Source of the DNA: Lindgomyces ingoldianus
Lineage: Eukaryota; Ascomycota; Dothideomycetes; Pleosporales; Lindgomycetaceae
Direction: 5' to 3'
Assembly: GCF_010093535.1 (NCBI RefSeq)
Contig: NW_022985169.1
Span: 1,090,044 to 1,154,043, forward strand
Length of the DNA: 64,000 nt
Shown: one piece after another, positions 21,546 through 32,089 of the stretch
Numbering within the stretch: position 1 is the first letter of the stretch
Layout: each line of letters starts with the position of its first letter
Notes under the pieces: model-generated
Seen by the model: only the letters and a program-made list of their open reading frames with translations
Databases searched by the model: none
What the model was told of the DNA's origin: nothing
Program-made: the position numbers and the translations under genes

Positions 21546-23741
21546 TATATAAAGTTATAAGTTAAGTATAGTAGTAATTACTAAGTAAAAGATAAAAAAA
21601 TTAATAACTATTTTTTAAAAATATGTGTTAATTTTTTTAAGTCTAAAAAAGACACTATTTTTAAAGTAACTATTATTAAGCTTAGAGAAAAGTTTTTTTT
21701 TATCTATAATAGCTTATTATATAGCACTTACATGTTAATAATAAATATCTATAGAGAACTATGCTTACTGTTGCCCTCTAGCTGTTTTATTATTTAATAA
21801 AAGACTTTAAAAAACTTAGTAAGGCATTTAACTTTTTTTTAGTCTTTTTTACTAATAATTTTTTAAAGAGCTGTGTTGCTAGGTATGTTAGAGTCCTTAG
21901 TGTTGTTATCTATGCTGTGCTACTTCTAGATAAACTTAGTAATTAGATCCTTAAGCTCTAGGCACTGTACAAGCATTAGATATACAGAATGCTAGCAGAC
22001 ACTACTGTCCTGTATTAAATTAAGTGTGCTAAAGCTTTAAAGCTTGTTTTTTTCCTCTAAAGATAATTATACAGCTATAAAGGCCTCCTAGCATTTATGT
22101 AATAAAAAGATAGTATTAATAAAGTTATATAGCTTACTAACAACTTTATGTTTATAATAAAGCTTAAACTAATCTTAAGAAGCTGCGTTTATAAGAGCAG
22201 CTTTAAATTATAATAATCTTTTACTATAGATAACTGCCTTTAGCACTAATTAAATTATGTGGCCTGTACAGCATATATAGTGCTCTCTATTAAAGTTAAC
22301 TCTAAGATATTTAGCTAAAGCATTAATAGTAAAGTTATTATTATTAAACATATTATTAGTAATAAAATAACTAAATTTTAACATAATTTTATAATTCTAA
22401 ATAATTTTAAAAATAGCCTGCGCTTAGTTAGCTTTTATATAGTTACTATAAAGGTTATAGAAGCTAATAAGTAAGTTTTATTATTAATAATTAACATTTA
22501 TAAAGTAGAAGTTAGTTATTATTTATTATTAGTTTTTTAAGCTAAGATACTAAAATAGCCTTTTTAAAGTTTTACTAAACTTACTAAGAAAGTAAGCTAC
22601 TACTCTAAAAAAAGAAAGGTAGTTTAGTAAAGTCTATATATTAACACTTAACGCTACTTTTAACTTAGCTAATTTTAATATTATTTAAATCTTCTCCTTC
22701 TAGTGTGTTAACCTTTACTTTATATATAATAATATTATTATATCTAAGCTTAGAATAGCAGTAAGAAGATCTAGTTAGTTTTAAGTAAAAAGGCTTTAAA
22801 GTTTAGCTAAAGATGCTGTTATAAATAATATATTATAAAGTATAACCTAGTCTACTAACAACCTCTACAACAACCCCTTTTGCTAGGGATTATAGAAAGT
22901 AACTTAGGCTAAGCCTACTACTATAGCAGCTGTTGCTGCCTAAGGATTAAGTAAAGCATAAAAAAAATTAAGTAAAAAACTTTTATTACTACTAATATTA
23001 ATTTTATGCTTTTTTTTAAGATAGTAGCTAATATAGCTATAGCTGTTAACTATTTTAGTAGTAGTGTAATTACCTCTGTAATAGCAGAGTTAGTAGAGCT
23101 AGAGCTTTACCTTTAAGCCTTCTCTAGTGTATAGTAAGTTAGCTTTATAGTTTTACACTACTAACACCTTCTTGTTACCTTAGAGCTAAGAAGAGTGTTT
23201 TATATAGTAACCTAGCTTCTCTGCCTTTAGCTTTTTACTAGTAAGCTATATATTATCTTACTTTATTAGAAACATAACTTTTAAATTAAGAAAAAAATCT
23301 TTAAAGTATTCTTTTATATAAAAATTATATACAAAAGCTAGAGAGCTATTATAAAATAAGAACTTTAATAATAATAATTATAACTTTTCTAGGCAATAGA
23401 AATAAGCATAATAGATTATGTTACTACTTTAGGTTAACTAAGAGCTCTAAGAGCTCTGCAACTAGCTAGTGCTCTATGTAGAGGCTTATTAACTAAGAAA
23501 ATTGCGCATAGTTAACATAATATTAAGATATAAAAAGATTTAGTAGTGTTAATTTAAGTAAAAAATGCTACACTTAAGTTATTAGGTAATCTTACCCCTT
23601 AATTAATAACTAGCTTATTAAAAAACTTGTCTAACAGTGCTATAGGTCTCTACCTATTAATGTCTAAGCTAATAGGTAATCCTTACCTAAAAGTTAAGCT
23701 TTTAAGACGCAGTACAGTCTGCAGCTATAACTTACAAGACA

Positions 23742-23817
23742 AAACAAAACGTACAAGGACTATACTACGTTTGCTACGGCTCACGTGACAGTACTGAGAC
23801 GAAAAGTATGAAACGTA
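23742..23817. repeat. Right subterminal AAACGTA motifs of the hAT element
   Basis: AAACGTA occurs at 23747-23753 and 23811-23817, and TACGTTT at 23766-23772. The 12-mer AAACAAAACGTA (23742-23753) and the 9-mer CTACGTTTG match copies near the left end. Confidence 0.7.
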
Positions 23818-23818
23818 A

Positions 23819-23839
23819 TTCGTACGGTTGAGAGCGTTG
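23819..23839 (-). repeat. Right terminal inverted repeat of the hAT element
   Basis: This is the inverted partner of 19639-19659 (20 of 21 bases). It is directly followed by the 8-bp target duplication GTTTCATG. Confidence 0.93.
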
Positions 23840-23847
23840 GTTTCATG

Positions 23848-24149
23848 AATAGTGTGGCGTTCCTTCCCCGCAAAAACTTCCCTCGGCAGCATATGAATTG
23901 GGGATGATCTCCGAGAGAATGCACGGTGACAAAACCCTCCCGCCCAACATGTTGAACACCTCGAGTGATCTCTCCACCATGATATGAAAGGCCTGTCTCA
24001 CCACGGGTTGTCATAATTGGCGCACCAGAGCGACCGTTCCCGGTGCCTCGATGAGCCTCCAACAAACGCGTCCCTGAAAGTGGCCCTCGGAGCCTCCCTC
24101 CTTCTCCTCCTCCTCCTCCTCCTCTCCTCTCCCACGACGCAAATCCGCA
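23848..24149. other. Short upstream region of the acyltransferase gene
   Basis: Only about 300 bp remain between the hAT target duplication and the start codon. The last 60 bases or so before the ATG are a long pyrimidine-rich CTC/TCC tract (about 24088-24130), typical of fungal promoters and leaders. Confidence 0.55.
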
Positions 24150-26876
24150 ATGCTACCGACATCCAAGAAGCGCAAAGCCCCCCGCCCCTCCGAACAAGCC
24201 CCCGATCTCAGTATTACCGCCGACGACCAGGTCCACCTCCACGCTGCCGGCTACAATGAGTCGCCCGAGCGCGGTCTCGTCCACAGCATGGCGCGGTTTC
24301 GCTCCGCACCGCTTGACTTCATCCGCGAAGTCAGTCTGCACGTCTCCGGCACCGGGTGGCGCTCATATGACAGGATCGTCGGCCAGCCCATCTTCTACTC
24401 CGGATTCTCTGAGGAGATGAAGACGCGGGTGTTGAGCAATCCGATGCTGGTTAGCAAGGTGAGGGAGCTGGCGGCGAAGAGGGTGGATGTTGAAGCCATT
24501 GAGGGCCTACTTGGGGAGGAGGTGAGAGAGGGGCTGGATGTGAGGGCTGGGGAGAAGGATAAGAGGGTGCGCAGGAGGGTGCAGATTGAGGAGAGCTTAA
24601 TGGACGTTGCGGAGACCTTAACAGATAATATGATCTGTAAAATGGAGAGCAAAAGTTTTATTAGGGGGGCTTATTATCTAACCACGCAGCTTTTGACAAG
24701 GGCGTATCATCAGGGTATGTAGATTTCGTTCCCCTTGGAGAGACGTAAGAGAATTTGTATGCTTTTGGAGAAACAATCGTTGTTATCGATGCATGCTAAC
24801 GCCTCTCAGGCGTCCACGTTTCAAGCGAGGAAATCCTCCGCCTCCGCTCCGTTGCAGAGCAAGCCGCGAAAGACAAGCACTCGATCATCTTCCTCCCATG
24901 CCATCGCTCTCATGTCGATTATGTCTCCCTTCAAATAATATGCTACCGACTTGGTCTTGCCCTGCCAACCGTGATAGCTGGCGATAATCTCAACTTTCCA
25001 GTTGTTGGTTCCTTCCTTCAACATGCAGGGGCTATGTGGATCCGGCGGAGTTTCGGGGATGATCAGCTGTATACTACACTTGTCCAAGCTTATATTGATA
25101 CCCTACTTCAAAACGGATTTAATTTGGAGTGTTTTGTGGAAGGGGGCAGAAGTAGGACTGGGAAGCTGCTGCCACCTAAGTTTGGGATATTATCTTACAT
25201 GTTGGACAGTGTAGCATCCGGGCGAGTCCAAGATGCTATCATATGCCCTGTTTCTACGCAGTATGATAAGGTGATTGAAGTCGAGTAAGTAACTGTTCTT
25301 CCCTCCTTGCACTAACAGATAGCTAATAATTAGCACCCAGTTCGTACATTAGCGAACTTTTAGGCCAACCAAAACCAAAGGAAAATTTAATGGACTTCCT
25401 CTCCGCATCCTCAGTCCTTTCTCTAAAACTCGGCCGAGTTGATGTCCGGTTCCACGAACCCTGGAGCCTGCGGAAATTCGTCAACCAACAACATGATAGA
25501 TTTAGTCAAATGCCCCAAAAGCTTGATTTGAAAGAAGAGCGACTCAGGATTTTACGGACTCTCGGTTACAAAGTTCTCTCTGAAATCAACGATGTATCTG
25601 TCGTAATGCCTACCGCGCTGGTCGGCACTGTTCTACTGACTTTGAGAGGGCGAGGTGTTGGGAAAGCGGAGCTTATTAGAAGAGTGGAGTGGCTGAGTGA
25701 GCGTGTACGAGCCCAGGGTGGACGAGTGGCGCATTTTGCCAGTCAACCTACCAATGTAGTTATTGAAAGGGCTCTTGACGTTTTGGGACCTGGGCTTGTG
25801 GGGCTCGTGCCTGCCTTGCCTGAGGAGACTTATTATGCTGTTGATAGGTAAGGCTTTTTTAGATGCTCCTGCGCATGTAGTACGACGAGAGTGCTAACCA
25901 TGGCTCAGATTCCAGCTCTCTTTTTACCGCAACATGACCATCCATCTCTTCATCCTGCAGGCCCTAGTCTCGGCATCAATGTACACTAAAGTAAAGCTCG
26001 GTGGTGGGCCTGAGTTCCAAAGGATATCGTATGACGACCTCCACGACCAAGTCCATTTCCTGTCACAGGTAATCCCCAGGCTCTTCCCAAACCCACACTA
26101 AGTCTAACCTCTCTCAGCTCTTCCGCGGCGAGTTCATTTTCCCCACCGAAGGACTCGATGCCAACTTAGCCAAAACTATCTCCAGCCTCGAAAGCGACAA
26201 CATCATCAAAGTAACCCGCAACCCCGCTGACCCCTCCAAAGTCTCATTCGTCGAACTCAGCGACGCGGAACGCGAGACCGGTCGCGAGAACTTCGACTTC
26301 TACTGCTTCCTCATCTGGCCCTTCATCGAAGCCTCCTGGCTGGGCGCCATGTCGCTCATGATGCTAACCCCGCCCGTTGGTCTCTCCGGGGAAGTCTGGC
26401 TCGACTTGAAGAAGGTTCAGGATAGAGCGCAGCTGTTTGGAAAAACACTATATCATCAGGGGGATTTGTCGTACTTTGAAGCGGTCAATAAAGAGACGTT
26501 GAGGAATGCTTATCAACGGTTTGAAGAAGAGGGGATGATTCTTGTTACTAAGAGTAAGGGTGCTAAAGAACCGAGTACGATTAGGTTGTCGGATGAATGG
26601 ATGCCTTCGAGGTCGACTACTAAGTCGAACATTGTTGCGCAGGGGCCGTTGTGGCTCTTTGCCGAGAGGATCAGTTTGAGTAGAAGGGAGGGGAAGAATA
26701 GGAGGGATGGCTCAACGGTGCAGAACAGAGTCTTGAGTCTGGCGGATGTGGTTGGAGCGCCACTTTGGGAGGATGGCGTCTTGGACCACGGCGCGCTGGA
26801 AACGGAGGCTGTGGTTGCGGCAAAGGCGAAGGGGAAGGCGAGACGGAAGACTATGACGGTCTCACCCAGGTTGTGA
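24150..26876 (+). CDS. Glycerol-3-phosphate / dihydroxyacetone-phosphate acyltransferase
   Basis: This acyltransferase belongs to the PlsB/GNPAT group (LPLAT superfamily), which acylates glycerol-3-phosphate or DHAP in early glycerolipid or ether-lipid synthesis. Five exons (24150-24714, 24810-25284, 25341-25847, 25909-26068, 26118-26876) give 821 aa. Exon 2 carries the catalytic HX4D motif in FLPCHRSHVDYVSLQI and the substrate-binding block ECFVEGGRSRTGKLLPPK; ICPVSTQYDKVIEV follows, matching the fourth conserved motif region. No clear N-terminal membrane segment is visible. The C-terminal tail is basic (KAKGKARRKTM). All four joins preserve phase and conserved sequence. Whether it prefers DHAP or glycerol-3-phosphate, and whether it is peroxisomal, cannot be read from sequence; no obvious PTS1 is present (it ends SPRL). 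The hAT insertion lies immediately upstream. Confidence 0.9.
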
Positions 26877-27982
26877 AAATGGGGTAGTGAGTATGTGTTG
26901 CTGTTGTTGTATATGCATGCCTTAGATTCTAATTCCTCTGTACAAAGATTTTGCTAAAGGTTTTGCTGTCTCATTGCTGTGTCTAGAGTGGTGCGTGATG
27001 CTAGCAGTCAATTCACATGGTAAGTCTCTCCTCTTGATCTTAGGTTCACCAGGCTCTAAAAGCAATCCCCTTCCCAGTATCTTAACTCCGAAGCTCATCC
27101 CACACTGTAAGGAAAATATATCGATTATCAAATCATGTAAAAATAGCGTGCCGGGACCCTAATAGATAAGGTTGAGCATATTCTGTGGAGATAGACTAAC
27201 ATAAGTCCATCATTTGCTAGCAAATCTTTGGGCGTGGGTTGTTGCGTCGTCAATTGAAAGGATGAATATTTTGTTACTATGAGTTACTGGTTGGGAGAAC
27301 GTGATTCCTCCTGATAAGCCTAGACAGTAGCAAGCGTCGGAGTAAATGGTTGTAAAAGATACTCGCCATTAAGGGATAAATGATATATGTTATCCCTCAA
27401 CATAGTACCAAACGTGAGCAGCGGGAGCATGTTTTGGTGTAATTGATGAATTCTTTTCTCTTCGTTTTTCTAGACAGAATCTCCCTAGCTCTCGGTTGTT
27501 CCTGAAGTGTGTTCCATGACAGTGAATACAATATCATAACAGTACACTTTCCTTCATTTTTGCGCAAAACCAATCTATGCATTTTGCCCATTTTCCCTGC
27601 TGACCTCGGGTTTCCTTTCCTTTACACAGAACTCCGACACGGATTTTACAAGCTTGACATTTGTTTAAATGAGAGCTTGATGGTAGTGAGGGCATTTTAT
27701 AAGTCAACCATTTTTGTTAAAGCGTAGAGATGAAGCATACTTGCCATCCACTTCTTACATAACTCTAGTCCCCGCTTCTTTGTCCGGAATTCTAGCGAGG
27801 ACTTTGTATATTGATTGTTATTCACGAAGAGATGTTTGAAGCGGGGTGTTGAATGGGCTCTGACAGCTAGCTGCTTATGGTATGAGCACTTAAGTAGCAA
27901 GAGTAAGAGTGGTGTACGGTGTGCACAGCGTACGAGGTAGGTAAGGTGAGGGCAACATGTTTCTGGTTCTATTGCTCTTGTC

Positions 27983-28002
27983 TTTCCTCCGTACGGAGGA
28001 AA
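27983..28002. repeat. Perfect 20-bp palindrome
   Basis: TTTCCTCCGTACGGAGGAAA is its own reverse complement. It lies in the intergenic region about 30 bp before another inverted repeat. Confidence 0.85.
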
Positions 28003-28034
28003 AGGGGGATATCTAGATGTTCGCGCACGGAGGT

Positions 28035-28084
28035 TCGCGCACGAGCATCATGTGACATAGATACGTGATCCTGCTCGTGCGCGA
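28035..28084. repeat. 13-bp inverted repeat with 24-nt spacer
   Basis: TCGCGCACGAGCA at 28035-28047 is the exact reverse complement of 28072-28084. The motif TTCGCGCACG also occurs just upstream at about 28020-28029. Confidence 0.85.
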
Positions 28085-28942
28085 TCGTTCGTATCCAGGA
28101 CGCGACGCTGCTGCTGCGTACGGACACGGGGAGTAATTTGTAATATTATACGCTTCTTTAAGTACGTAAAAGTAACAGTGTTCGTAATAGGTAGGCAGGT
28201 AGGCTTATATTACCTAGAATTAGACGATATTCCATAGGTGAATTTGCGCCTCTGGGAGGTATCTGGTGTACCAAGCTATACTTTATTAAGTATGCTAGGA
28301 TACAAGAGAAATAAGAGCAGAATTCCCTAGCTTCCTGCTTAACTCTGACTTTGATTACTCCTCGCCCATGGATTAAAAGCCCGCCCATTACGAACACTGA
28401 AATGTAAAATAATTATTTTACCTGCTCTCTTGTATATTTAAGCTCTTGTTCTTTCCTCCATAGAAATCTAGCAAGTATTTATAGGTTTGATATTGTTCCT
28501 GAAGTTGTCCTTAATGTAGATAAAGTATAACAGTACACGGTTCTTTAAGTTTAAAAGTAAAGTGTCTATCCTACATGTTTTCTTCCATGACTTGAACTCT
28601 CTTGCCGAGTTCCTAAAGCTATGCTGAGTTGTTGCGTCGAATGCTAAACTAATTTTGGGGAATGGGTAAACGCTAACATCTCAGGAAAGGTTTCACACAT
28701 GGTTAGACTCTATAAGCAACGTTATTTCAGATTTATTTCATTGCTCTAATTGTATAGTAATCATCATAAGAGAGCCCTATAGGCATTGTGGGTATCACGT
28801 CATGATCATCAAGTCATTGACCCCATCCAGACTCCAGTGCAGAATCCCTCCCAAACCAGACCATTTACCACCGTGAATGCAATAAACAACATAAACCTAA
28901 AAGCAAACACCAGAAAGGACCATCCCGTTTCATACCTGGAAG

Positions 28943-31408
28943 TTACTCCAATTCACCAATCGTTTTGCTGAGGAGTAGAGTTACAGCCATTTGGCGGCGT
29001 GCGTCGCTCATGCCCTTCTCAGAGACAACTCGGTCTGGTTGCTCATCACGGAGGAGAGCCAAGGCATTCAGGACAGTGAAGACACCACAGTCGTCTCCGT
29101 TTTGCTGAAGCTGGCTTCGTTGTTGAACTACGCGCCACTCCGCGTTGTTGTACGAGTCGCCGAGTTCCATACGTAGCCATTCCTTAGCCTTGGAGATGTA
29201 TCGAGAAGAGGTGGTAGATTGTCCGCTAGGCTTCTGCAAGCTGTCAAGATACTCGATAGTACGCTCCTTTGGCTTGATGGCAAGAAGGCGCCAATGATGC
29301 CCTTCGCAGATTGGAAATAAGAGAAGTTTGGCATCGAGGAGTTGTTTGCCACCGAGTTGCTTCTTGGTGGCCCACCTCTCCACCTTTTTAATATCGTCGT
29401 TCACATTTATCCACCATTGCGACGGGAAGGCATGGACCGGAGGGGCTGGGCCTCCTCTACGGTGCTTATAGCCCTGTTTGGTTTTGATGTGGTCAACCAG
29501 AATGCTCAGATATTCGTTGATAACGTTGTCGTTGAGCCACCAAGACGATCCTCCGTTGAACAAGTCGGGCAAGATGGTGCCGAAATCGTGAGTGTTGAGT
29601 TTATGCTGGACAAGGTCCATTGAGATTTTTCCATAGTCTGTCTTCTGCACAGCGGCGTCCAGCTCCTTCTTCCACTTATCGCAGAGGGGCGCAACCAACG
29701 GCTTCTGAATCGGGACAAGAGGAGCCAACTGCGGAACAGTGAGAGACGGCAGAATTGGAACTTTAGTCGACTGTTGCGGCCCTTTGGTCTGTTTCATTGG
29801 CTTGACGTTGTCGGACTGCTGATCAACATCCTTCTTCGTCGTTGTGATAGCGAGACCTTGCTCGATTCCTTTCCTGATGCCATCGATAAGATCCAACGAA
29901 GGCTCCGCCTCGAGAAGAGAGCTTTGTTCGTCATCTGACGAACCGAAAAATATATCTTGTGGAACACCTGTGAATCCAACGGTTGCAGATTGCTTGCTTG
30001 CGGCCTCCTTGGGTAGAGGAGATTGCTGAGTGGTGGTGTTCGTAGGAATTGAAGATAGGCCATCAGTGCTGAGAGATTGCAACTGTGGAAGAGATAGGTA
30101 GTTTTGAAGGGTCACATCCTGAGGCGGGGAAAGGACGACGTCGACTATGAACGAATCAAGCCCGTCGCAAATCCTATCGTCTTGGAAGAAATGCTTGACG
30201 TGGGCTTGATCTGCCAGTCGGACTGTCTTTCGCGGTGGGGCATCCGGGAGCTCAGACAACTCCTCACAATATGGGGCATCAGGTAGACTTCCAAGGTCCT
30301 CACCGCTGAAAGTGGGTAGTGGAGGGGCTGAGGATACGACTTGGTCGTACGCGACCGCGTACTCTTTCGCATATATCTTCCGTTCTTTTTCCTTCTGCTC
30401 GGCTTTCTCTTGTCTGAACCTCTCAGCTTCCCACTCTGCCCTTTTATTCCTGTATTCTTCATTGGCCCTCTTTGCGTTAGCGCGATTGTTGGTTATGGTG
30501 TAATGCTGAGCATTCTCGAGGGGCTTGGTGGTGATCGCTTGGGCGGGGGTGTCTTTTCGGGAAATGCTGCTGGAGGCATGTTTGCTGGGCACTATTTTAT
30601 TGTTGGAGGTGGTGTTCTTCCTTAAGGTCTTGATACGGTTGTTGAGCGGCGGTGAGATATTCTTTGTAGTTGGTGCACCAGACTTTGTAGCGGCTTCGAG
30701 GCCGTTTGCGCGAAGTCGCTGCTGTCTAGTGACCTGATCACCAGAAGTAGACTGTCTTGGGGAAGGCGCGCTTGCCTGTGCGGCGGCGACGGTGTTAAAT
30801 TCGCGAGTGAAGAGGTCCTGCGGGCCCTTGGTTGGGCTTGGGGGTGGGGAGATGTATGACGGGAGGTAGTCGGTAAGTAATTTCGGGGGTGGGGGGACGT
30901 ATGGAGAGGGGTTGTCATAACCATTGGCGGAATCAAGAGGACTGAGGATCGGGGACGGCCATGCGCCTGGGACGTTGACGCAGTCGAATTGGAGTCGAGA
31001 CTCTGATTGTTTGGTGAGGAAGCGCTTGTTATTCTGCGCAATGACCGCCTTCGAGTTTGCTACCTTCGCGATGCGCGTGGGAGTGGCAGGGGCGTCGGCG
31101 AGACCAGCATCGATGAGTATTTTCTTGCGGGCGCCGTCGGGGCGTTGAACAGGCTCCGCACGGATGGCTTGCGGGCGGGTCGATGTCCGCAGGAGACGGC
31201 GGAGGCCATTGGCTATGAAGGTGCTAACGGTGCCCACAGAGGGGATCATGTTCTTGATCGTGGTGAAGTAGGAGGTCGTCGGGGTAGCTGCGCCCGGCGC
31301 GAAGTCGATCAATTGGCTCTGGGGAGACAGGAGAAAGTCGTCGTCATCCATTGCAATTGCACCAGGCATCGCGACTGCAAAGGCGTAGTCGTGGGCGCGC
31401 TTCGCCAT
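28943..31408 (-). CDS. ULP1: Ulp1-type SUMO protease (C48 family)
   Basis: This cysteine protease matures the SUMO precursor and removes SUMO from substrates; Ulp1 is typically tethered at nuclear pores. The gene is one exon of 821 aa. I chose the start at 31408 (MAKRAHDYAFAVAMPG); the frame runs upstream to 31738 but looks like leader. The N-terminal 550 residues are disordered and Ser/Thr/Pro-rich with a coiled basic stretch (EWEAERFRQEKAEQKEKERK). The C-terminal catalytic domain has SSWWLNDNVINEYLSIL, the catalytic His about 705 in EGHHWRLLAI, Asp about 722 in EYLDSL, the oxyanion Gln about 769, and Cys about 774 in NGDDCGVFT. All catalytic residues are present. SUMO itself is encoded at 9-381, and its GG-TC terminus would be a substrate. 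It could be the Ulp2 paralogue, but the domain at the extreme C-terminus favours Ulp1. Confidence 0.9.
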   Translation of the reverse strand: MAKRAHDYAFAVAMPGAIAMDDDDFLLSPQSQLIDFAPGAATPTTSYFTTIKNMIPSVGTVSTFIANGLRRLLRTSTRPQAIRAEPVQRPDGARKKILIDAGLADAPATPTRIAKVANSKAVIAQNNKRFLTKQSESRLQFDCVNVPGAWPSPILSPLDSANGYDNPSPYVPPPPKLLTDYLPSYISPPPSPTKGPQDLFTREFNTVAAAQASAPSPRQSTSGDQVTRQQRLRANGLEAATKSGAPTTKNISPPLNNRIKTLRKNTTSNNKIVPSKHASSSISRKDTPAQAITTKPLENAQHYTITNNRANAKRANEEYRNKRAEWEAERFRQEKAEQKEKERKIYAKEYAVAYDQVVSSAPPLPTFSGEDLGSLPDAPYCEELSELPDAPPRKTVRLADQAHVKHFFQDDRICDGLDSFIVDVVLSPPQDVTLQNYLSLPQLQSLSTDGLSSIPTNTTTQQSPLPKEAASKQSATVGFTGVPQDIFFGSSDDEQSSLLEAEPSLDLIDGIRKGIEQGLAITTTKKDVDQQSDNVKPMKQTKGPQQSTKVPILPSLTVPQLAPLVPIQKPLVAPLCDKWKKELDAAVQKTDYGKISMDLVQHKLNTHDFGTILPDLFNGGSSWWLNDNVINEYLSILVDHIKTKQGYKHRRGGPAPPVHAFPSQWWINVNDDIKKVERWATKKQLGGKQLLDAKLLLFPICEGHHWRLLAIKPKERTIEYLDSLQKPSGQSTTSSRYISKAKEWLRMELGDSYNNAEWRVVQQRSQLQQNGDDCGVFTVLNALALLRDEQPDRVVSEKGMSDARRQMAVTLLLSKTIGELE

Positions 31409-32089
31409 GGCCGTGGTGCAGCTGCGTTGTAGATGGAAGTGTTGTTGGAGAGAAGAAGGAGCTGTCGAGAACGGACGCGAGTTAAGCAAGCCGAGCTCAA
31501 GCTCGGGCGCTGGCTGACGTAAGGAGGGGGCTGGATGGCACGTGCACATAAGCCCCTCCAACCCGCTTCCGGTCGGAGGAAGCCTCGACGCCTGCTTGCA
31601 GCTCGCTGAGGGTGGTAGAACAATCTGTGGATATGGAGTCAAGCTGATAGACCGGTTTCTGGGGAGAATATTCAACCGTTGCTTAGCGACGGAGTGTCGG
31701 CGCCCGCAAATGAGGCTCTGCGCCATTCCGAGTGCCAAGCTTCCTCCCAGGGCACCGGAGATAGGTTAATGCGCTCCGTCAATTTGCTTCCAGGGTTGTC
31801 ACCAGCGGTCTGCAGTGCCAACAGAGGAAGCGACCTCGAAACCCCCCGTTTCACGCCGCATTCTTCCACTCCAACCTAATTTTTCACACAATCCCCACTT
31901 GCTTGTCCAGTGCAAATCGCTGACACACTCTTTCAACCTCGAAACCTCCCTCATTAACGTGTGCCTCCGACCAGGCACGTCATCTGCGCGCCAAGTTCAG
32001 CGCGGCAAGAACCCCCCTCACAAGAAGCCTCACAACACAAACAGCGATACCCACAGTTTCACCTTCCACGGCGTCCTGTTACTGCAGTC
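31409..32089. other. Divergent promoter region, ULP1 / PP2A
   Basis: About 680 bp between the two start codons. It should carry both promoters; I see no specific motif I would defend. Confidence 0.5.

Larger units (their letters stand above)
19890..23235 (-). pseudogene. Fossil hAT transposase, interrupted by a nested element
   Basis: Reading the minus strand, about 20095-19890 translates as a degraded hAT C-terminal dimerisation region: two adjacent stops where the family has the WW pair, then KQYPTLFKIAFNFLAIPSTS, CNCERAFSRG, a stop, RIVIINKGSLSRATIKAL and more stops. At the other end, about 23235-22995, remnants of a BED-type zinc finger can be followed: GYYIKHSS, GNKKVLVV-stop-NYK and YLKKKHKI. 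Stops fall largely where Trp or Gln is expected (TGG or CAG read as TAG), which is the RIP signature. The frame is split by the pogo-like element at 20414-21545. The middle is too decayed for me to align. There is no coding capacity left. Confidence 0.85.
19631..23847. mobile_element. RIP-degraded hAT DNA transposon with target-site duplication
   Basis: The element spans 19639-23839 (4,201 bp). It is flanked by a perfect 8-bp direct repeat, GTTTCATG, at 19631-19638 and 23840-23847, the target duplication length typical of hAT elements. Its ends are inverted repeats of 21 bp with one mismatch, starting CAACG, which fits the hAT end consensus YARNG. The interior is strikingly AT-rich and TpA-rich against normal flanks. 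Fossil hAT transposase motifs lie on the minus strand at both ends of the interior. Removing the nested pogo-like insertion and one TA copy leaves about 3.07 kb, a plausible full-length fungal hAT. It is inactive. It lies between ASA1 and the acyltransferase gene, its right end about 300 bp from the latter's start. Confidence 0.93.
26877..28942. other. Convergent intergenic region with inverted repeats
   Basis: About 2.1 kb between the 3' ends of the acyltransferase and the Ulp1 gene, moderately AT-rich. It contains a 20-bp palindrome at 27983-28002 and a 13-bp inverted repeat at 28035-28084. I see no gene. Confidence 0.5.

Noticed and set aside
19639..23839. AT-rich island as a centromere fragment, mitochondrial insertion or novel AT-rich locus
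   Set aside because: Exact target duplication, terminal repeats and readable hAT and pogo transposase fossils explain the whole block.
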